From Polaromonas sp. YR568 (GTDB lineage: Bacteria > Pseudomonadota > Gammaproteobacteria > Burkholderiales > Burkholderiaceae_C): a stretch of 45,195 bases of DNA. Every line of letters starts with the position of its first letter. Within the stretch, counting starts at the first letter, position 1. The translations under genes and the position numbers were made by a program. A model generated the notes under the pieces. It ran no database searches. It was given only the letters and a program-made list of their open reading frames with translations, and was not told where the DNA came from. The stretch covers positions 1-45,195 of the forward strand of contig CAMCUN010000029.1 of the NCBI GenBank assembly GCA_945878995.1, read 5' to 3'. Shown here piece by piece: positions 15,222 through 25,587 of the stretch.

Positions 15222-17608
15222 CAGTTTCTCAAGGTCTTCACAGCCGCCGCACCCAGGCCCAACTGGAACAGCAACTGGGTCCAGTCTTTGGCACCGTCTA
15301 TAAACTGGGTGTACGCCGTGCGGCGGTCCACCACCTCAGGCACAAACACCGAGTCGCCCGGGTTCAAGGGCAGCTTTAAAAAGGAGCGCTGGCCCCAGCC
15401 AAAGGTGCTCAGCCGCGCGGGGTTGGCCAGCACAGAGCCGTCGGCACGGATGAGGAACAAGGAGTCGATGTCTGCCTCCCGGGTGGGGCCCGAGCGCTCC
15501 AGGTAGTCGCCCAGGGTCAGGTTGGGCTTGTAGAGAAAGTTGTTTTCAGACAGCACCGCGCCAAACACGGCCACAAAGTCAGAGCGCGAGGGCACCGAAA
15601 TCGCATCGCCGTCTTCCAGCATCAGGGGCGGCAAGCGCCGCTCCTGGGGCTGCAGGTCCAAGGCCACGCGGCCCGTGGCCTTGAGGCCGCGCACCCGCTC
15701 GAGCAATTGCCGCTGAGCGAGCATCTGGGCCTGCAAAGATTGCGCCGACCTCGCGTCACTTTGATTTTGCAACGCAGAATTGGACTGGCTGGACACCTGG
15801 GACTCCAACCTGCGGACGGCCGCATCGAGGTTGGCCTGTTGCTGAGCGCGGGCTGAATCTCGCAAAAAGACGGTACCGTAGACATACGCGTCTCGGGTAA
15901 AGCCGCCTGCGGCCCGTTCAATCAGCTGCGGCAAGGTCTCGCCAGGTTTGAGCTCGTAGACGCCTGGGGCCCTGACCTCGCCCGTGACTTTGACGTACTG
16001 GCTGCGGCTGGCCTTGGGCACGGGCAGGTCGTCTACGCCAAACACCGTGACCACATCACCCGGCTGCAAAGCCAGGTCGTGGGCGGGGTCTTTGTCTTTG
16101 ATGGCTTTGCCCAGGTTAAAGGTGATCAGCCTGGAGTTGATGGCCTGCCGGTCGGCCCGCTCCACCGAGGCATAGGCCCAGTTGATTTCAGCCAAGTCTC
16201 TTTTGGTCTCGGTCAAAGTGCGATCGGCAGACACGCCCGTGCCCCTCTCGTACTGCACCAAAATGTTTTTGCGCCTGTAATAGTCGCCCATGATGAGCGC
16301 GGCCGGCTCGGGGATGAGGTCTGACACCTTCATGCCGGGCTTGAAGGCGTAGCGCAAGGGCGAGGCCACATTGCCACGCAGCGTGACGGCGTTGGCAAAC
16401 TGCGGGCTGATCTGAAACAGCGTCACCAAATCCCCATCGCGCAAGCTGTTTTTCAGGCCCAGCTCGTCAAGCATGCGCTCTTGCACCTCTCGAGGCCCCT
16501 GGGTCTGGCGGTTGTCAACCCGCTCGACAAGCACCTTGTGGGGCGTGGTCAGCGTGGTGGGCGAGGCGCTGTACTTCAGAACCTGCTCAATGCTTTCTTC
16601 TTTGCTGGCCAGCTCAAAAATAAAAGGGTTGTCCAGCGCTCCCGTCAAACCCACCCTGGGCCCAGCGGGCGGGAACACGATGACGTCGCCGGGCAAGAGC
16701 CTGGCGTCGGCCGCCACATGGCCGGACTGTATGAATTGGTACAAGTCTATGCTGGTCACCCGGGTGCCCGCGCGCATGAGGTCCACCCGCCGCATGGAGC
16801 CCGAGGCGGTGGGGCCGCCACTTTCAAAGACCGCGCCCACCAGCGTGGAGAGGCTGGACACCATGTAAGCGCCAGGGTTGCGGGCCTGGCCCACCACAAA
16901 CACCTGAATCGAGCGGAGCTTGCCCACACTGGCACTGAGATCAAAGTTGGCGTACACCCGACCAATTTGCTTTTTCAGGTGCTGATCGAGCTCACTGGAG
17001 CGAACGCCAGCGACCATGAGCGGCCCCACCCTGGGCACGGTGATGCGGCCCTCCCTGTCCACCGGCAGGCGCAGCGACACATCCACCGCGCCCCATATTT
17101 TGATGTCCACCTCATCGCCGGGGCCGAGCACATAGTTGGCGGGCACGGGCACATCGGTGGCACTGGGAAAACGGCCCCGGTCAAACAAGTTATAGCCGTA
17201 CAGCGGCAACAGTTTGCCAGTGGCTTCTTGAACAAAACGCTGAAATTGAGTGGTTGCCAACGCGGGCGCCGCGCCCAGTTGCGCTGGCACATTTTGCGAC
17301 TGGGCGCCAGCGCCCACCTGAGGCCCCTGCAGTTCGCCCGGTGCGCGCACCTGACCTGCGGCAGAGCCAGTGCCCAGGGTCCTGGACAGCTGTCCCACAC
17401 CACCGGGCAGCCCAAAGCTGGTGGCTCCTCCCCCTGCATCACCAAGGCCTGGCGCAGCGCCAGAAATAAGAGGCGCCTGCACGGCGCCCATGGGCGCAGT
17501 CACAGCCGGGCTGAATTGGGCAAGGGCCACGGCCGGCCCACACAGTGCCAGCCAGGCCAGACGGCTAAAGAAGGTAGACCTCACGCCGCTAAAACGCAAA
17601 TCACGCAT
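15221..17608 (-). CDS. Outer-membrane polysaccharide export protein with SLBB domains (Wza/KpsD-like)
   Basis: This 795-residue exported protein is likely the outer-membrane or periplasmic channel for capsule or exopolysaccharide. A signal peptide (FFSRLAWLALCGPAVALAQ) leads a Gly/Ala-rich linker. The Poly_export domain starts at YVLGPGDEVDIKIWGAVDVS; SLBB repeats follow, for example IQVFVVGQARNPGAYMVSSL and VKVTGEVRAPGVYELKPGET. A Gln-rich coiled-coil is inserted near residues 585-630. No lipobox cysteine is visible at the signal cleavage site, which points to KpsD-like rather than lipoprotein Wza. No sugar transferase or polymerase genes are nearby. Confidence 0.88.
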   Translation of the reverse strand: MRDLRFSGVRSTFFSRLAWLALCGPAVALAQFSPAVTAPMGAVQAPLISGAAPGLGDAGGGATSFGLPGGVGQLSRTLGTGSAAGQVRAPGELQGPQVGAGAQSQNVPAQLGAAPALATTQFQRFVQEATGKLLPLYGYNLFDRGRFPSATDVPVPANYVLGPGDEVDIKIWGAVDVSLRLPVDREGRITVPRVGPLMVAGVRSSELDQHLKKQIGRVYANFDLSASVGKLRSIQVFVVGQARNPGAYMVSSLSTLVGAVFESGGPTASGSMRRVDLMRAGTRVTSIDLYQFIQSGHVAADARLLPGDVIVFPPAGPRVGLTGALDNPFIFELASKEESIEQVLKYSASPTTLTTPHKVLVERVDNRQTQGPREVQERMLDELGLKNSLRDGDLVTLFQISPQFANAVTLRGNVASPLRYAFKPGMKVSDLIPEPAALIMGDYYRRKNILVQYERGTGVSADRTLTETKRDLAEINWAYASVERADRQAINSRLITFNLGKAIKDKDPAHDLALQPGDVVTVFGVDDLPVPKASRSQYVKVTGEVRAPGVYELKPGETLPQLIERAAGGFTRDAYVYGTVFLRDSARAQQQANLDAAVRRLESQVSSQSNSALQNQSDARSAQSLQAQMLAQRQLLERVRGLKATGRVALDLQPQERRLPPLMLEDGDAISVPSRSDFVAVFGAVLSENNFLYKPNLTLGDYLERSGPTREADIDSLFLIRADGSVLANPARLSTFGWGQRSFLKLPLNPGDSVFVPEVVDRRTAYTQFIDGAKDWTQLLFQLGLGAAAVKTLRN

Positions 17609-17922
17609 GCCAATGATTCTTTCTGCACAGATTCACACACTTCAAGACGGGTGGTTGGAGGCCATGCCAAGCCAAACTCACCAGTTAACTCACGAGTTTA
17701 CCTGCCACCACATGAGGACAGCCGCCCGAGCAGGGCTTTGAACACACATCCATGCCCAGTGTTTATCGCCTGACCCAACCCGCCGCACCAACTCAGCCCA
17801 TTTGACGGCTCAGCATGGACGAGGCCGGGCGACGACAATGCTTGATCCAAACGCCAAGACGCCAAGACGTCCAAGCCGCGGTCCGCCCCGGGATTCAGAA
17901 AACACACCATCCACAGACATTC
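17609..17922. promoter_or_regulatory. Divergent regulatory gap between the wza-type gene and mutS
   Basis: This 314-base gap has no recognisable gene. It holds the tandem 12-base repeats listed separately. A possible mutS promoter, TTGAAC (17738-17743) with TTTATC (17762-17767) 18 bases later, is weak. Confidence 0.4.
17675..17698. promoter_or_regulatory. Tandem 12-base repeat, putative operator upstream of the wza-type gene
   Basis: AACTCACCAGTT (17675-17686) is followed directly by AACTCACGAGTT (17687-17698), with one mismatch. Each copy is itself an imperfect palindrome (AACT...AGTT), and the junction AGTTAACT is a perfect one. It is about 70 bases upstream of the wza-type start, a position suited to a dimeric regulator binding in tandem. 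Confidence 0.5.
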
Positions 17923-20571
17923 ATGGAGCAAATCCAAGCAACTCCGGCCAAGCCCGCCAAGGCCGAGGCCCACACGCCCATGATGGCCCAGTACCTGGCC
18001 ATTAAAAAAGACTTTCCAGACACCCTGGTGTTCTACCGCATGGGCGATTTTTACGAGCTGTTCCATGCCGACGCCGAAAAAGCCGCTCAGCTGCTGGACA
18101 TCACACTGACGGCCAGAGGCTCGTCGGCGGGTGAGCCCATCAAGATGGCGGGCGTGCCCTTTCACGCAGCCGAAGGCTATTTGGCCAAGCTCATCAAGCT
18201 GGGTGAGTCGGTGGCCATTTGCGAGCAGGTGGGCGAGGTGGGGGCGGGCAAGGGGCCGGTGGAGCGCCGCGTGGTGAGGGTGGTCACGCCGGGCACGGTG
18301 ACCGACGCCGAGCTGCTGAGCGACAAGACCGAGTCCTTGCTTTTGGCCGTGCACCAAGGCGCGCGCCACGCCTGCGGCCTGGCCTGGCTGAGCGTGACAC
18401 AAGGCGCGCTTTTTTTGGCCGAATGCACGCCCGACGAGCTGCCCGCCTGGCTGGCCCGCATTGCCCCAAGCGAGCTGCTGTGCAGCGTGGACGTGACGCC
18501 AGGTTTTGAGGCCGAGTTGCTCAAGCACAGCCGCAGCCCGGCGGCGGCCTGCACGCTCACGGCCAGGCCCGCCTGGCAATTTGATGCGGCCTTGGGCGAG
18601 CGGCGCCTGCGCGAGCACCTGCAAGCGGCCTCGCTCATGGCCTGGCAGGCCGAGGACTTGCCGCAAGCGCATGCCGCGGCCAGTGCACTGCTGGGGTATG
18701 CCGAACACACCCAGGGTCGGCCGCTGACCCACCTGCACCAGCTGCAGGTGGTGCGCTCGGGCGAACTCATTGACTTGCCCACCAGCACGCGGCGCAACCT
18801 TGAACTGACGCAAACCCTGCGCGGTGAAGACGCGCCCACCTTGTTTTCGCTGCTCGACAGCTGCAGCACGGGCATGGGCAGCCGCCTGCTCAAGCACTGG
18901 CTGCTGTCCCCGCGCCGCGACCGCAGCCAGGCCCAGGCCAGGCTGGAGGCGCTGGCCACGCTGCGCGAGGGCTTGCACCAAGGCTTGCGGCAGCGGCTCA
19001 AAGGCAGCACCGACGTGGAGCGCGTGAGCGCCAGGCTGGCGCTGCGCCAGGTGCGTCCGCGCGAGTTGGTGACGCTGCGCCACAGCCTGGCCAAGGCCCA
19101 GGAACTGCGCCAATTGGTGGGTAGCTTGCCCCTGCTGCCACCCTTGCTGGAAGGCGTGCTGCAAGACCTGCAAGCCCCGCCTGGCTGCGCCGAGCTGCTG
19201 ACCCGCACGCTGCTGGACGAGCCGGCCGCCTTGGTTCGCGATGGCGGCGTCATCCAAGACGGCTGCGACGCCGAGCTTGACGAGCTGCGCGGCATACAAA
19301 CCAACTGCGATGCGTTTTTGCTGGACCTCGAAGCCCGCGAAAAAGCCCGCACCGGCATTGCCAACTTGCGCGTGCAGTTCAACCGCGTCCATGGCTTTTA
19401 CATTGAGGTGAGCCAAGGCCAGGCCAGCAAAGTGCCTGAGGACTACCGCCGCCGCCAAACGCTTAAAAACGCCGAGCGCTTCATCACACCCGAGCTCAAG
19501 GCCTTTGAGGACAAAGCCTTGTCGGCCCAAGAGCGGGCGCTGGCCCGTGAAAAGTTTTTGTACGAGGGCCTGCTGGACGCGCTGCAAGCCCATGTGCCCG
19601 CGCTCATTCGTGTGGCCCGCGCCATGGCCACGCTCGATGCGCTGGCCGCCTTGGCCGAGCGCTCGCTCACGCTGAACTGGAGCGCCCCGGTGTTTGTGCG
19701 TGAGCCCTGCATTGAGATCACGCAAGGCCGCCACCCGGTGGTCCAAGCGCGGCTGGCCGAGCTGGGTTCGGGCGACTTTATTGCCAACGACTGCCACTTG
19801 AGCGGCAAAACGCGCATGCAAGTCATCACCGGCCCCAACATGGGCGGCAAGTCCACCTACATGCGGCAAGTCGCGCTGATTGTGCTGCTGGCCAGCATGG
19901 GCTCTTACGTGCCGGCTGCCGCCTGCCGCTTGGGGCCGATTGACGCCATTCACACGCGCATAGGCTCGGCCGACGACCTGGCCAATGCGCAGTCCACCTT
20001 CATGTTGGAGATGACCGAGGCCGCACAAATCTTGCACGCCGCCACCCCGCATTCGCTGGTGCTCATGGACGAGATTGGGCGGGGGACCTCCACCTTTGAC
20101 GGGCTGGCCCTGGCCGGCGGCATTGCCGCGCACCTGCACCACAAGGTGCAGGCCTTCACGCTGTTTGCCACGCATTACTTTGAACTCACCGAATTTCCGG
20201 CCAAGCACCATGCGGCGGTGAACGTGCATGTGAGCGCGGTGGAATCGGGCGCCAACATTGTGTTCATGCACCACATCGAGCCAGGTCCTGCCAGCCGCAG
20301 CTACGGCATTGCCGTGGCCCGCTTGGCAGGGGTCCCCGGCGCGGTGGTGCAGCACGCCCGCCACGCGCTGCAAGCGTTGGAAGAGTCGCACAATCAGGCC
20401 CAAGCCCAAGTGGATTTGTTTGCCCCACCGCCTGTGGCCGCCACGCCCGAGTTGAGCGCGGTGGAGCAAGCCTTGGGCCGCATAGACCCCGACGCGCTCA
20501 CCCCCCGTGAAGCGCTGGACCTGTTGTACCAACTCAAAAAAGTGGCCGCACCCCGGCCTGCTCCCCTATGA
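17923..20571 (+). CDS. mutS: DNA mismatch repair ATPase MutS
   Basis: This 882-residue protein recognises mismatches and small loops and recruits MutL. The N-terminal mismatch-binding motif is GDFYELF with Phe43 and Glu45. The C-terminal ATPase has Walker [14 protein letters not shown] from about residue 637, followed by STFMLEMTE and the Walker B segment [16 protein letters not shown]. The frame opens earlier (17815), but the ATG at 17923 gives the usual N-terminus. No clear ribosome-binding site precedes it. The stop overlaps the Anbu start (ATGA), placing mutS first in a three-gene operon. Length and motifs are normal. Confidence 0.97.
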   Translation: MEQIQATPAKPAKAEAHTPMMAQYLAIKKDFPDTLVFYRMGDFYELFHADAEKAAQLLDITLTARGSSAGEPIKMAGVPFHAAEGYLAKLIKLGESVAICEQVGEVGAGKGPVERRVVRVVTPGTVTDAELLSDKTESLLLAVHQGARHACGLAWLSVTQGALFLAECTPDELPAWLARIAPSELLCSVDVTPGFEAELLKHSRSPAAACTLTARPAWQFDAALGERRLREHLQAASLMAWQAEDLPQAHAAASALLGYAEHTQGRPLTHLHQLQVVRSGELIDLPTSTRRNLELTQTLRGEDAPTLFSLLDSCSTGMGSRLLKHWLLSPRRDRSQAQARLEALATLREGLHQGLRQRLKGSTDVERVSARLALRQVRPRELVTLRHSLAKAQELRQLVGSLPLLPPLLEGVLQDLQAPPGCAELLTRTLLDEPAALVRDGGVIQDGCDAELDELRGIQTNCDAFLLDLEAREKARTGIANLRVQFNRVHGFYIEVSQGQASKVPEDYRRRQTLKNAERFITPELKAFEDKALSAQERALAREKFLYEGLLDALQAHVPALIRVARAMATLDALAALAERSLTLNWSAPVFVREPCIEITQGRHPVVQARLAELGSGDFIANDCHLSGKTRMQVITGPNMGGKSTYMRQVALIVLLASMGSYVPAAACRLGPIDAIHTRIGSADDLANAQSTFMLEMTEAAQILHAATPHSLVLMDEIGRGTSTFDGLALAGGIAAHLHHKVQAFTLFATHYFELTEFPAKHHAAVNVHVSAVESGANIVFMHHIEPGPASRSYGIAVARLAGVPGAVVQHARHALQALEESHNQAQAQVDLFAPPPVAATPELSAVEQALGRIDPDALTPREALDLLYQLKKVAAPRPAPL

Positions 20572-21395
20572 CTTACTGTGTCGCCATCAAGCTCAACGCC
20601 GGGCTGGTGTTCCTCTCAGACTCGCGCACCAACGCGGGCTTGGACCATATCTCCACCTTTCGCAAAACCATTGTTTACGAGCGCCCGGGCGACCGCTTCA
20701 TGGTGCTGCTGTCGGCGGGCAATTTGTCCATTTCGCAGTCCATCCGAGAGATTTTGCAGGTTGAAAAACTGCAAGACCCGGACAGCAACGAGCCACTGAC
20801 GATTTGGAACGCCAAAAGCATGTTCGACGCCGCCCGCGTGCTGGGCTCGGCCGTGCGGCGCGTGCACGAGCGCGATGCCCAGGCGCTGCGGCTGTCGGAC
20901 GTGGAGTTCAATGTCTCTATGCTGTTTGGCGGGCAAATCCAGGGCGAAGGCATGCGCCTGTTCCAGATGTACTCGGCCGGCAACTTTATAGAAGCGACCA
21001 CCGAGACGCCTTACTTTCAGGTGGGCGAATCCAAGTACGGCAAACCGGTGCTGGACCGCGTGCTCACCCCAGAGACCCCGCTGGAAGAAGCGGCCAAATG
21101 CGCCCTGGTGTCCATGGACTCAACCATGAAGTCCAACCTCTCGGTGGGCTTTCCGCTGGACCTGGTGGTCTACGAATGCGACCAGCTGCACAGCGACAAG
21201 CTGGTCTGCATTGACCAAGACAACCCTTATTACCGCATGATGCACAACAACTGGGGGCAAAAGCTGCGCCAGGTGTTTGACAGCATTGAGGACCCGGTGT
21301 GGGACGACTCGCACACCGAGACCCCCTTGAAAATGCCCGCTGAGCGCCATGCCCAGATGCGCAAAATCCACAACCCCAACGAAAAGCTGATTTGA
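20568..21395 (+). CDS. Proteasome-type peptidase, Anbu family
   Basis: This 275-residue member of the Ntn-hydrolase superfamily is related to HslV and proteasome beta subunits. Removing Met1 exposes Thr2 (MTYCVAIKL) as the likely catalytic nucleophile. The following [20 protein letters not shown] and the lysine in [11 protein letters not shown] match Anbu, the ancestral beta subunit. It starts inside the mutS stop codon (ATGA) and overlaps the next hydrolase (TTGA). The transglutaminase-like and ATP-grasp genes that commonly accompany Anbu are absent here. BPH, another betaproteobacterial homologue, is the alternative, but Anbu fits better. Confidence 0.87.
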   Translation: MTYCVAIKLNAGLVFLSDSRTNAGLDHISTFRKTIVYERPGDRFMVLLSAGNLSISQSIREILQVEKLQDPDSNEPLTIWNAKSMFDAARVLGSAVRRVHERDAQALRLSDVEFNVSMLFGGQIQGEGMRLFQMYSAGNFIEATTETPYFQVGESKYGKPVLDRVLTPETPLEEAAKCALVSMDSTMKSNLSVGFPLDLVVYECDQLHSDKLVCIDQDNPYYRMMHNNWGQKLRQVFDSIEDPVWDDSHTETPLKMPAERHAQMRKIHNPNEKLI

Positions 21396-22252
21396 CCGCC
21401 CCCTCCTCTCCTTTGCTGGTTTTTTCCCACGGCAACAGTTTTGGCGCCAGCACCTATGGCGTGATGCTCCAAGCCCTGCGCGCGCGCGGCTTTCAGATCG
21501 CCGCCATTGAAAAATTTGGGCACGATGCGCGCTACCCCGTGACCAGCAACTGGCCGCACCTGGTGCAGCAGCTGGCCGACTTTGCCGCCGAGCAGGCGCA
21601 AACAGCCGGCCAAGGCGTGTTTTTGGTGGGTCATTCTCTGGGCGGTTTTTTAAGCCTCATGTGCGCCGCCCGCCACCCCCAACTGGGTGGCCATGACGTG
21701 CGCGGCGTGGTCATGCTCGACTCGCCGCTCTTGGGCGGCTGGAAAGCCGCCGCCTTGAGCGTGGTCAAGCGGGCCAGGCTGGTGGGTTCGGTCTCGCCCG
21801 GGGCGGTCAGCCGCAAACGCAAGCAAGCCTGGCACAACGTGGAAGAGGTGCACGCGCACTTTGCCTCCAAGAAAATTTTCGCCAGCTGGGACCCCCGGGT
21901 GCTGCATGACTACGTGAACCACGGCACGCGCGAAGCCGGGAGCGAGGACGCCAAACATACGGGCCAGCGCGTGCTCAGCTTCGACCGCGACGTGGAAACC
22001 GCCATTTACAACGCCCTGCCGCACAACCTCGAAGCCCTGCTCGCACGCCACCCTTTAAGCTGCCCCGCCAGTTTCATAGGCGCCACGCACTCGCTGGAAA
22101 TGCGGCAAGTCGGCCAAGCACTGACCCAACGCATCACCCAAGGCCGCATGATGACCCTGGACGGCAGCCACCTGTTCCCCATGGAAAAGCCCGAAACCGC
22201 CGCCGCCGCTATCGAGGCGAGCTTGCTCAACCTGATGAGCCTGGGGCGCTGA
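21392..22252 (+). CDS. Alpha/beta-hydrolase fold protein
   Basis: This 286-residue enzyme has the oxyanion segment LLVFSHGNSFGAS near residue 8, the nucleophile elbow GHSLGG with Ser82 and a late histidine in DGSHLFPMEKP near residue 263. This is the lipase/esterase-like arrangement; the substrate is unknown. Translation probably starts at a TTG (21392) inside the Anbu stop (TTGA); no better ATG precedes the first strand. It is the third gene of the mutS-Anbu-hydrolase operon and is followed by a REP array. Confidence 0.85.
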   Translation: MTAPSSPLLVFSHGNSFGASTYGVMLQALRARGFQIAAIEKFGHDARYPVTSNWPHLVQQLADFAAEQAQTAGQGVFLVGHSLGGFLSLMCAARHPQLGGHDVRGVVMLDSPLLGGWKAAALSVVKRARLVGSVSPGAVSRKRKQAWHNVEEVHAHFASKKIFASWDPRVLHDYVNHGTREAGSEDAKHTGQRVLSFDRDVETAIYNALPHNLEALLARHPLSCPASFIGATHSLEMRQVGQALTQRITQGRMMTLDGSHLFPMEKPETAAAAIEASLLNLMSLGR

Positions 22253-22295
22253 GCTGCGCCCGCAGACCAGCACCTGCAGGCAAAGGTGTTTTGAC

Positions 22296-22792
22296 TTTGT
22301 AGGAGCTTGCCTGCAAGCGATTCGTGCCAGGCAACGGACATCTCCTCAGGCAACTATTCGCCGGCAGGCCGGCTCCTACAAAGAGAAGATGGCCTGCATT
22401 TGCAGGAGCTTGCCTGCAAGCGATTCGTGCCAGGTAACAGGCAACTCCTCTGGCTAATATTCGCCGGCAGGCCAGCTCCTACAAAGAGAAGACGGCCTGC
22501 ATTTGTAGGAGCTTGCCTGCAAGCGATTCATGCCAGGTAAAGGACATCTCCTAAGGCGAATATTCGCGGGCAGGCCAGCTCCTACAAAGAGAAGACGGCC
22601 TGACTTTGCAGGAACTTGCCTGCAAGCAATTCGTGCCAGGTAACAGGCAACTCCTCTGGCGAATATTCGCCGGCAGGCCGGCTCCTACAAAGAGAAGACG
22701 GCGAGTCCTTGTAGGAGCTTGCCTGCAAGCGAATCGTGCCGGGCAGCGGGCATCACGACAAGCAAATCTTCCCCAACATGCCAGCCCCCACA
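22296..22792. repeat. REP-like tandem array C (five units, exact 103-base period)
   Basis: Left arms GTAGGAGCTTGCCTGCAAGC (or GCAGG variants) begin at 22296, 22399, 22502, 22605 and 22708, each 103 bases apart. Each pairs with a right arm such as CGCCGGCAGGCCGGCTCCTA about 50 bases later. The fifth right arm is degenerate. A spacer AAAGAGAAGANGGCCTG links units. The array fills the gap between the convergent hydrolase and uppP genes. Small open frames across it are a by-product of the repeat. Confidence 0.9.
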
Positions 22793-22808
22793 AAAAACCC
22801 CGTCCAAC

Positions 22809-23642
22809 TCAAGCCGCCCAGCTCACCCAGCCAAAGTGCGCAGTCACCAGCACCACCAAGCCAAACACAATTCGGTACCAGGCAAAAGGCTCAAAGCTGT
22901 GCGCCGCCACGTAGCGCAGCAGCCAGCGTATGCACAACCAAGCACTCAAAAATGCAAATAGCAGGCCCACCGCGAACATGGGCACGTCAGCCACAGACAG
23001 CAAGGCCCGGTCTTTATAGAGGCTGTAAGCACCCGCACCAATCAGCGTGGGAATGGCCAGGTAGAAAGAAAAATCGGTAGAGGCGCGCCGTGACAAGCCC
23101 AGCAACATGCCGCCAATGATGGTGGCGCCGCTGCGGCTGGTGCCAGGCACCATGGCCAGACACTGGACCAAGCCGATTTTGAGCGCATCCAGCGGGCTCA
23201 TGTCGTCCACCGAGTCCACGCGTGCCAGTTCAGGCCGTTTTTCATGTCTGGCTTCGGCCCACAAAATAATGAAGCCGCCCACAATGAAACTGCTGGCCAC
23301 CACCACGGGCGTGAACAAATGGGCCTTGATGGCTTTGCCCAGCAACAAGCCCATGACCACCGCAGGCACAAAGGCGATCAGCACATTGAGCGCAAAGCGT
23401 TGGGCCTGCCGCTCCGTGGGCAAAGCCAGCACGGTGGCACGCAGCTTTTGCCAATACACCAAGATGACGGCAAAGATGGCGCCCGTCTGTATGGCGAGGT
23501 CAAACACCTTGGCGCGCTCATCGTCAAAGCCCAGCAAGGCGCCGGCCAAAATGAGGTGGCCGGTGGAGGAAATAGGCAAAAACTCGGTCAGGCCCTCCAC
23601 CACGCCCATGATGGCGGCTTTGATCAGCAGTGCAATGTCCAC
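22809..23642 (-). CDS. uppP: Undecaprenyl-diphosphatase
   Basis: This 277-residue polytopic membrane enzyme (BacA/UppP) removes a phosphate from undecaprenyl diphosphate, recycling the lipid carrier used for peptidoglycan and polysaccharide synthesis; extra copies give bacitracin resistance. Signature motifs are [17 protein letters not shown] near the N-terminus and [20 protein letters not shown] in the middle. The start is a GTG (23642) with AGGAAG about six bases upstream; the frame extends to 23711, but that part is not family sequence. The gene is divergent from glnS and convergent with the mutS operon. Confidence 0.95.
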   Translation of the reverse strand: MDIALLIKAAIMGVVEGLTEFLPISSTGHLILAGALLGFDDERAKVFDLAIQTGAIFAVILVYWQKLRATVLALPTERQAQRFALNVLIAFVPAVVMGLLLGKAIKAHLFTPVVVASSFIVGGFIILWAEARHEKRPELARVDSVDDMSPLDALKIGLVQCLAMVPGTSRSGATIIGGMLLGLSRRASTDFSFYLAIPTLIGAGAYSLYKDRALLSVADVPMFAVGLLFAFLSAWLCIRWLLRYVAAHSFEPFAWYRIVFGLVVLVTAHFGWVSWAA

Positions 23643-23750
23643 GCGGGCTTCCTGGCAAAAAGAACAATTATCAGCGAGTGCTTTGGCCGGATACACAAGC
23701 CCCTTGAGCACAAGCGAAAAGCCGTTGTTGACGCCGACTAAAATCTTTGG

Positions 23751-25568
23751 ATGAGTTCAACGCCCACCTCCTTCCACAGCACGCCCCACGACACCGCCCC
23801 CAAAGCCAGCCACTTTCTGCGCCAGATCATCGACAAAGACTTGGCCGAAGGCACTTACGCCAGCCGCCGCTGGGCTGGCTCGCCAGGCGACGCCGCTCAC
23901 CACGCGGCCGCGCCTTTGGACAGCGCCCGCATTCGCCTGCGCTTTCCGCCCGAGCCCAACGGCTACCTGCATGTGGGCCATGCCAAGAGCATTTGCCTGA
24001 ACTTTGGCTTGGCGCGCGATTTGGGCGGCGTTTGCCACCTGCGTTTTGACGACACCAATCCCGAAAAAGAAGACCAGCTTTACGTGCGCGCCATCATGGA
24101 CGCGGTGCAGTGGCTGGGCTTTTCTTGGGAGTCGGGCGGTGCGAGCCACCTCTACCAGGCCAGCGATTACTTTGACTTCATGTACCGCGCGGCCGAGTAC
24201 TTGCTTGAACAAGGCCTGGCTTATGTGGACGAGCAGTCTGCCGAGGACATGCGCGCCCACCGGGGCGACTTTGGCAAGCCGGGCGTCAACAGCCCGTTCA
24301 GAGACCGCACCCCCGCCGAGAACCTGGCGCGCTTTCGCCAGATGCGCGGCGGCGAGTTGGACGATGGCGCGGCCGTGCTGCGGGCCAAAATTGACATGGC
24401 CTCGCCCAACATCAACCTGCGCGACCCGGCCATTTACCGCATTCGCCGCGCCACCCACCACCACACGGGCGATGTCTGGTGCATTTACCCCATGTACACC
24501 TTTGCGCACCCGATTGAGGACGCACTGGAGCAAATCACGCACAGCATTTGCACCCTGGAATTTGAAGACCAGCGCCCGTTTTACGACTGGCTGCTGCACC
24601 ATTTGGTGCAAGGCGGGCTGATTGCCTCGCCCCCACCCCGGCAGTATGAATTTGCCCGCCTGAACCTGAGCTACGTGGTGACCAGCAAGCGCAAGCTGGC
24701 GCAATTGGTGAGCGAAGCCAAAGTCAGCGGCTGGGACGACCCGCGCATGCCCACCATCGTGGGCCTGCGCCGGCGCGGCTACACGCCCGAGGCGCTGCAG
24801 CTGTTTGCCGAGCGCATTGGCGTGAGCAAAAGCGACAGCTGGATAGACTACGCCAGCTTAGAAGGCTGCCTGCGCGAAGACCTGGAAAACAAAGCCCACC
24901 GCGGCATGGCCGTGCTGGCGCCGCTCAAGCTGGTGCTGAGCAACTGGGCCGAGGTGTTTGGCCAGGACAGCTACACCGAAGACTGCAGCCTGCCCGCCCT
25001 GCCCCACAGCCCCGAAGGTCAAGCACCGCCTGCAGCGCGGGTGTTCAAAATCGGCCGCGAAGTCTGGATTGAGCGCGAAGACTTTGAAGAAGTGCCGCCC
25101 AAGGGCTACAAGCGCCTCTTCCCGGGCAACCTGGTGCGGCTCAAAGGCGGCTACGTGATTGAGTGCACAGGCTGCGTGCGCGACGCCTCAGGCCAAGTCA
25201 GCGAAGTGCAAGCCAAGGTGATCCCCGGCACCAAAAGCGGCACACCAGGGGCCGACAGCGTCAAGGCCAAGGCCGCCATCACTTGGGTGGGCGCGGCCGA
25301 CGGCGTTCAGGCCGAGGTGCGCCTGTATGACCGGCTGTTCAGCGAAGCGCACCCCGACGCGGGCGGGCGCGACTTCATGCAGTCACTCAACCCCGACAGC
25401 TTGTCGGTGGTGACCGCCTGGGTCGAGCCCTCCTTGGCCCAAGCCCTGCCCGACCAAAAGTTTCAGTTCGAACGCCACGGCTACTTTGTGGCCGACCGCG
25501 TGGACCATGCGGCTGGCAAGCCGGTGTTCAACCGGGCGGTGGGCCTGAAGGATTCTTGGGGCAAGTGA
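23751..25568 (+). CDS. glnS: Glutaminyl-tRNA synthetase
   Basis: This 605-residue class I synthetase charges tRNA-Gln. The HIGH-type motif is in [15 protein letters not shown] (residues 67-80). The tRNA/ATP region [10 protein letters not shown] follows, and the KMSKS counterpart is SKRKL from residue 312. The C-terminal beta-barrel anticodon-binding domains run from about 380 to the end. It is slightly longer than the E. coli enzyme (about 550) because of an N-terminal extension and small insertions. Having glnS suggests the organism does not depend solely on the GatCAB route for Gln-tRNA. A REP array follows the stop. Confidence 0.96.
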   Translation: MSSTPTSFHSTPHDTAPKASHFLRQIIDKDLAEGTYASRRWAGSPGDAAHHAAAPLDSARIRLRFPPEPNGYLHVGHAKSICLNFGLARDLGGVCHLRFDDTNPEKEDQLYVRAIMDAVQWLGFSWESGGASHLYQASDYFDFMYRAAEYLLEQGLAYVDEQSAEDMRAHRGDFGKPGVNSPFRDRTPAENLARFRQMRGGELDDGAAVLRAKIDMASPNINLRDPAIYRIRRATHHHTGDVWCIYPMYTFAHPIEDALEQITHSICTLEFEDQRPFYDWLLHHLVQGGLIASPPPRQYEFARLNLSYVVTSKRKLAQLVSEAKVSGWDDPRMPTIVGLRRRGYTPEALQLFAERIGVSKSDSWIDYASLEGCLREDLENKAHRGMAVLAPLKLVLSNWAEVFGQDSYTEDCSLPALPHSPEGQAPPAARVFKIGREVWIEREDFEEVPPKGYKRLFPGNLVRLKGGYVIECTGCVRDASGQVSEVQAKVIPGTKSGTPGADSVKAKAAITWVGAADGVQAEVRLYDRLFSEAHPDAGGRDFMQSLNPDSLSVVTAWVEPSLAQALPDQKFQFERHGYFVADRVDHAAGKPVFNRAVGLKDSWGK

Positions 25569-25587
25569 GCAAGCTCAGCCCCTTGCA

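Noticed and set aside
17698..20532. A 944-residue minus-strand protein
   Set aside because: It lies antisense to mutS, has low-complexity His/Gln/Gly-rich composition and no domain; it is a GC-rich mirror frame.
22307..22540. Small proteins encoded in the REP arrays (also 25668-26217 and 44398-45116)
   Set aside because: These frames exist only because the repeats lack stops. The same peptide fragments recur on both strands and no ribosome-binding sites are seen.
22296..22792. CRISPR array
   Set aside because: The regular 103-base spacing suggested an array, but the repeats are inverted palindromic pairs, the spacers are similar to one another, and no cas genes are present.
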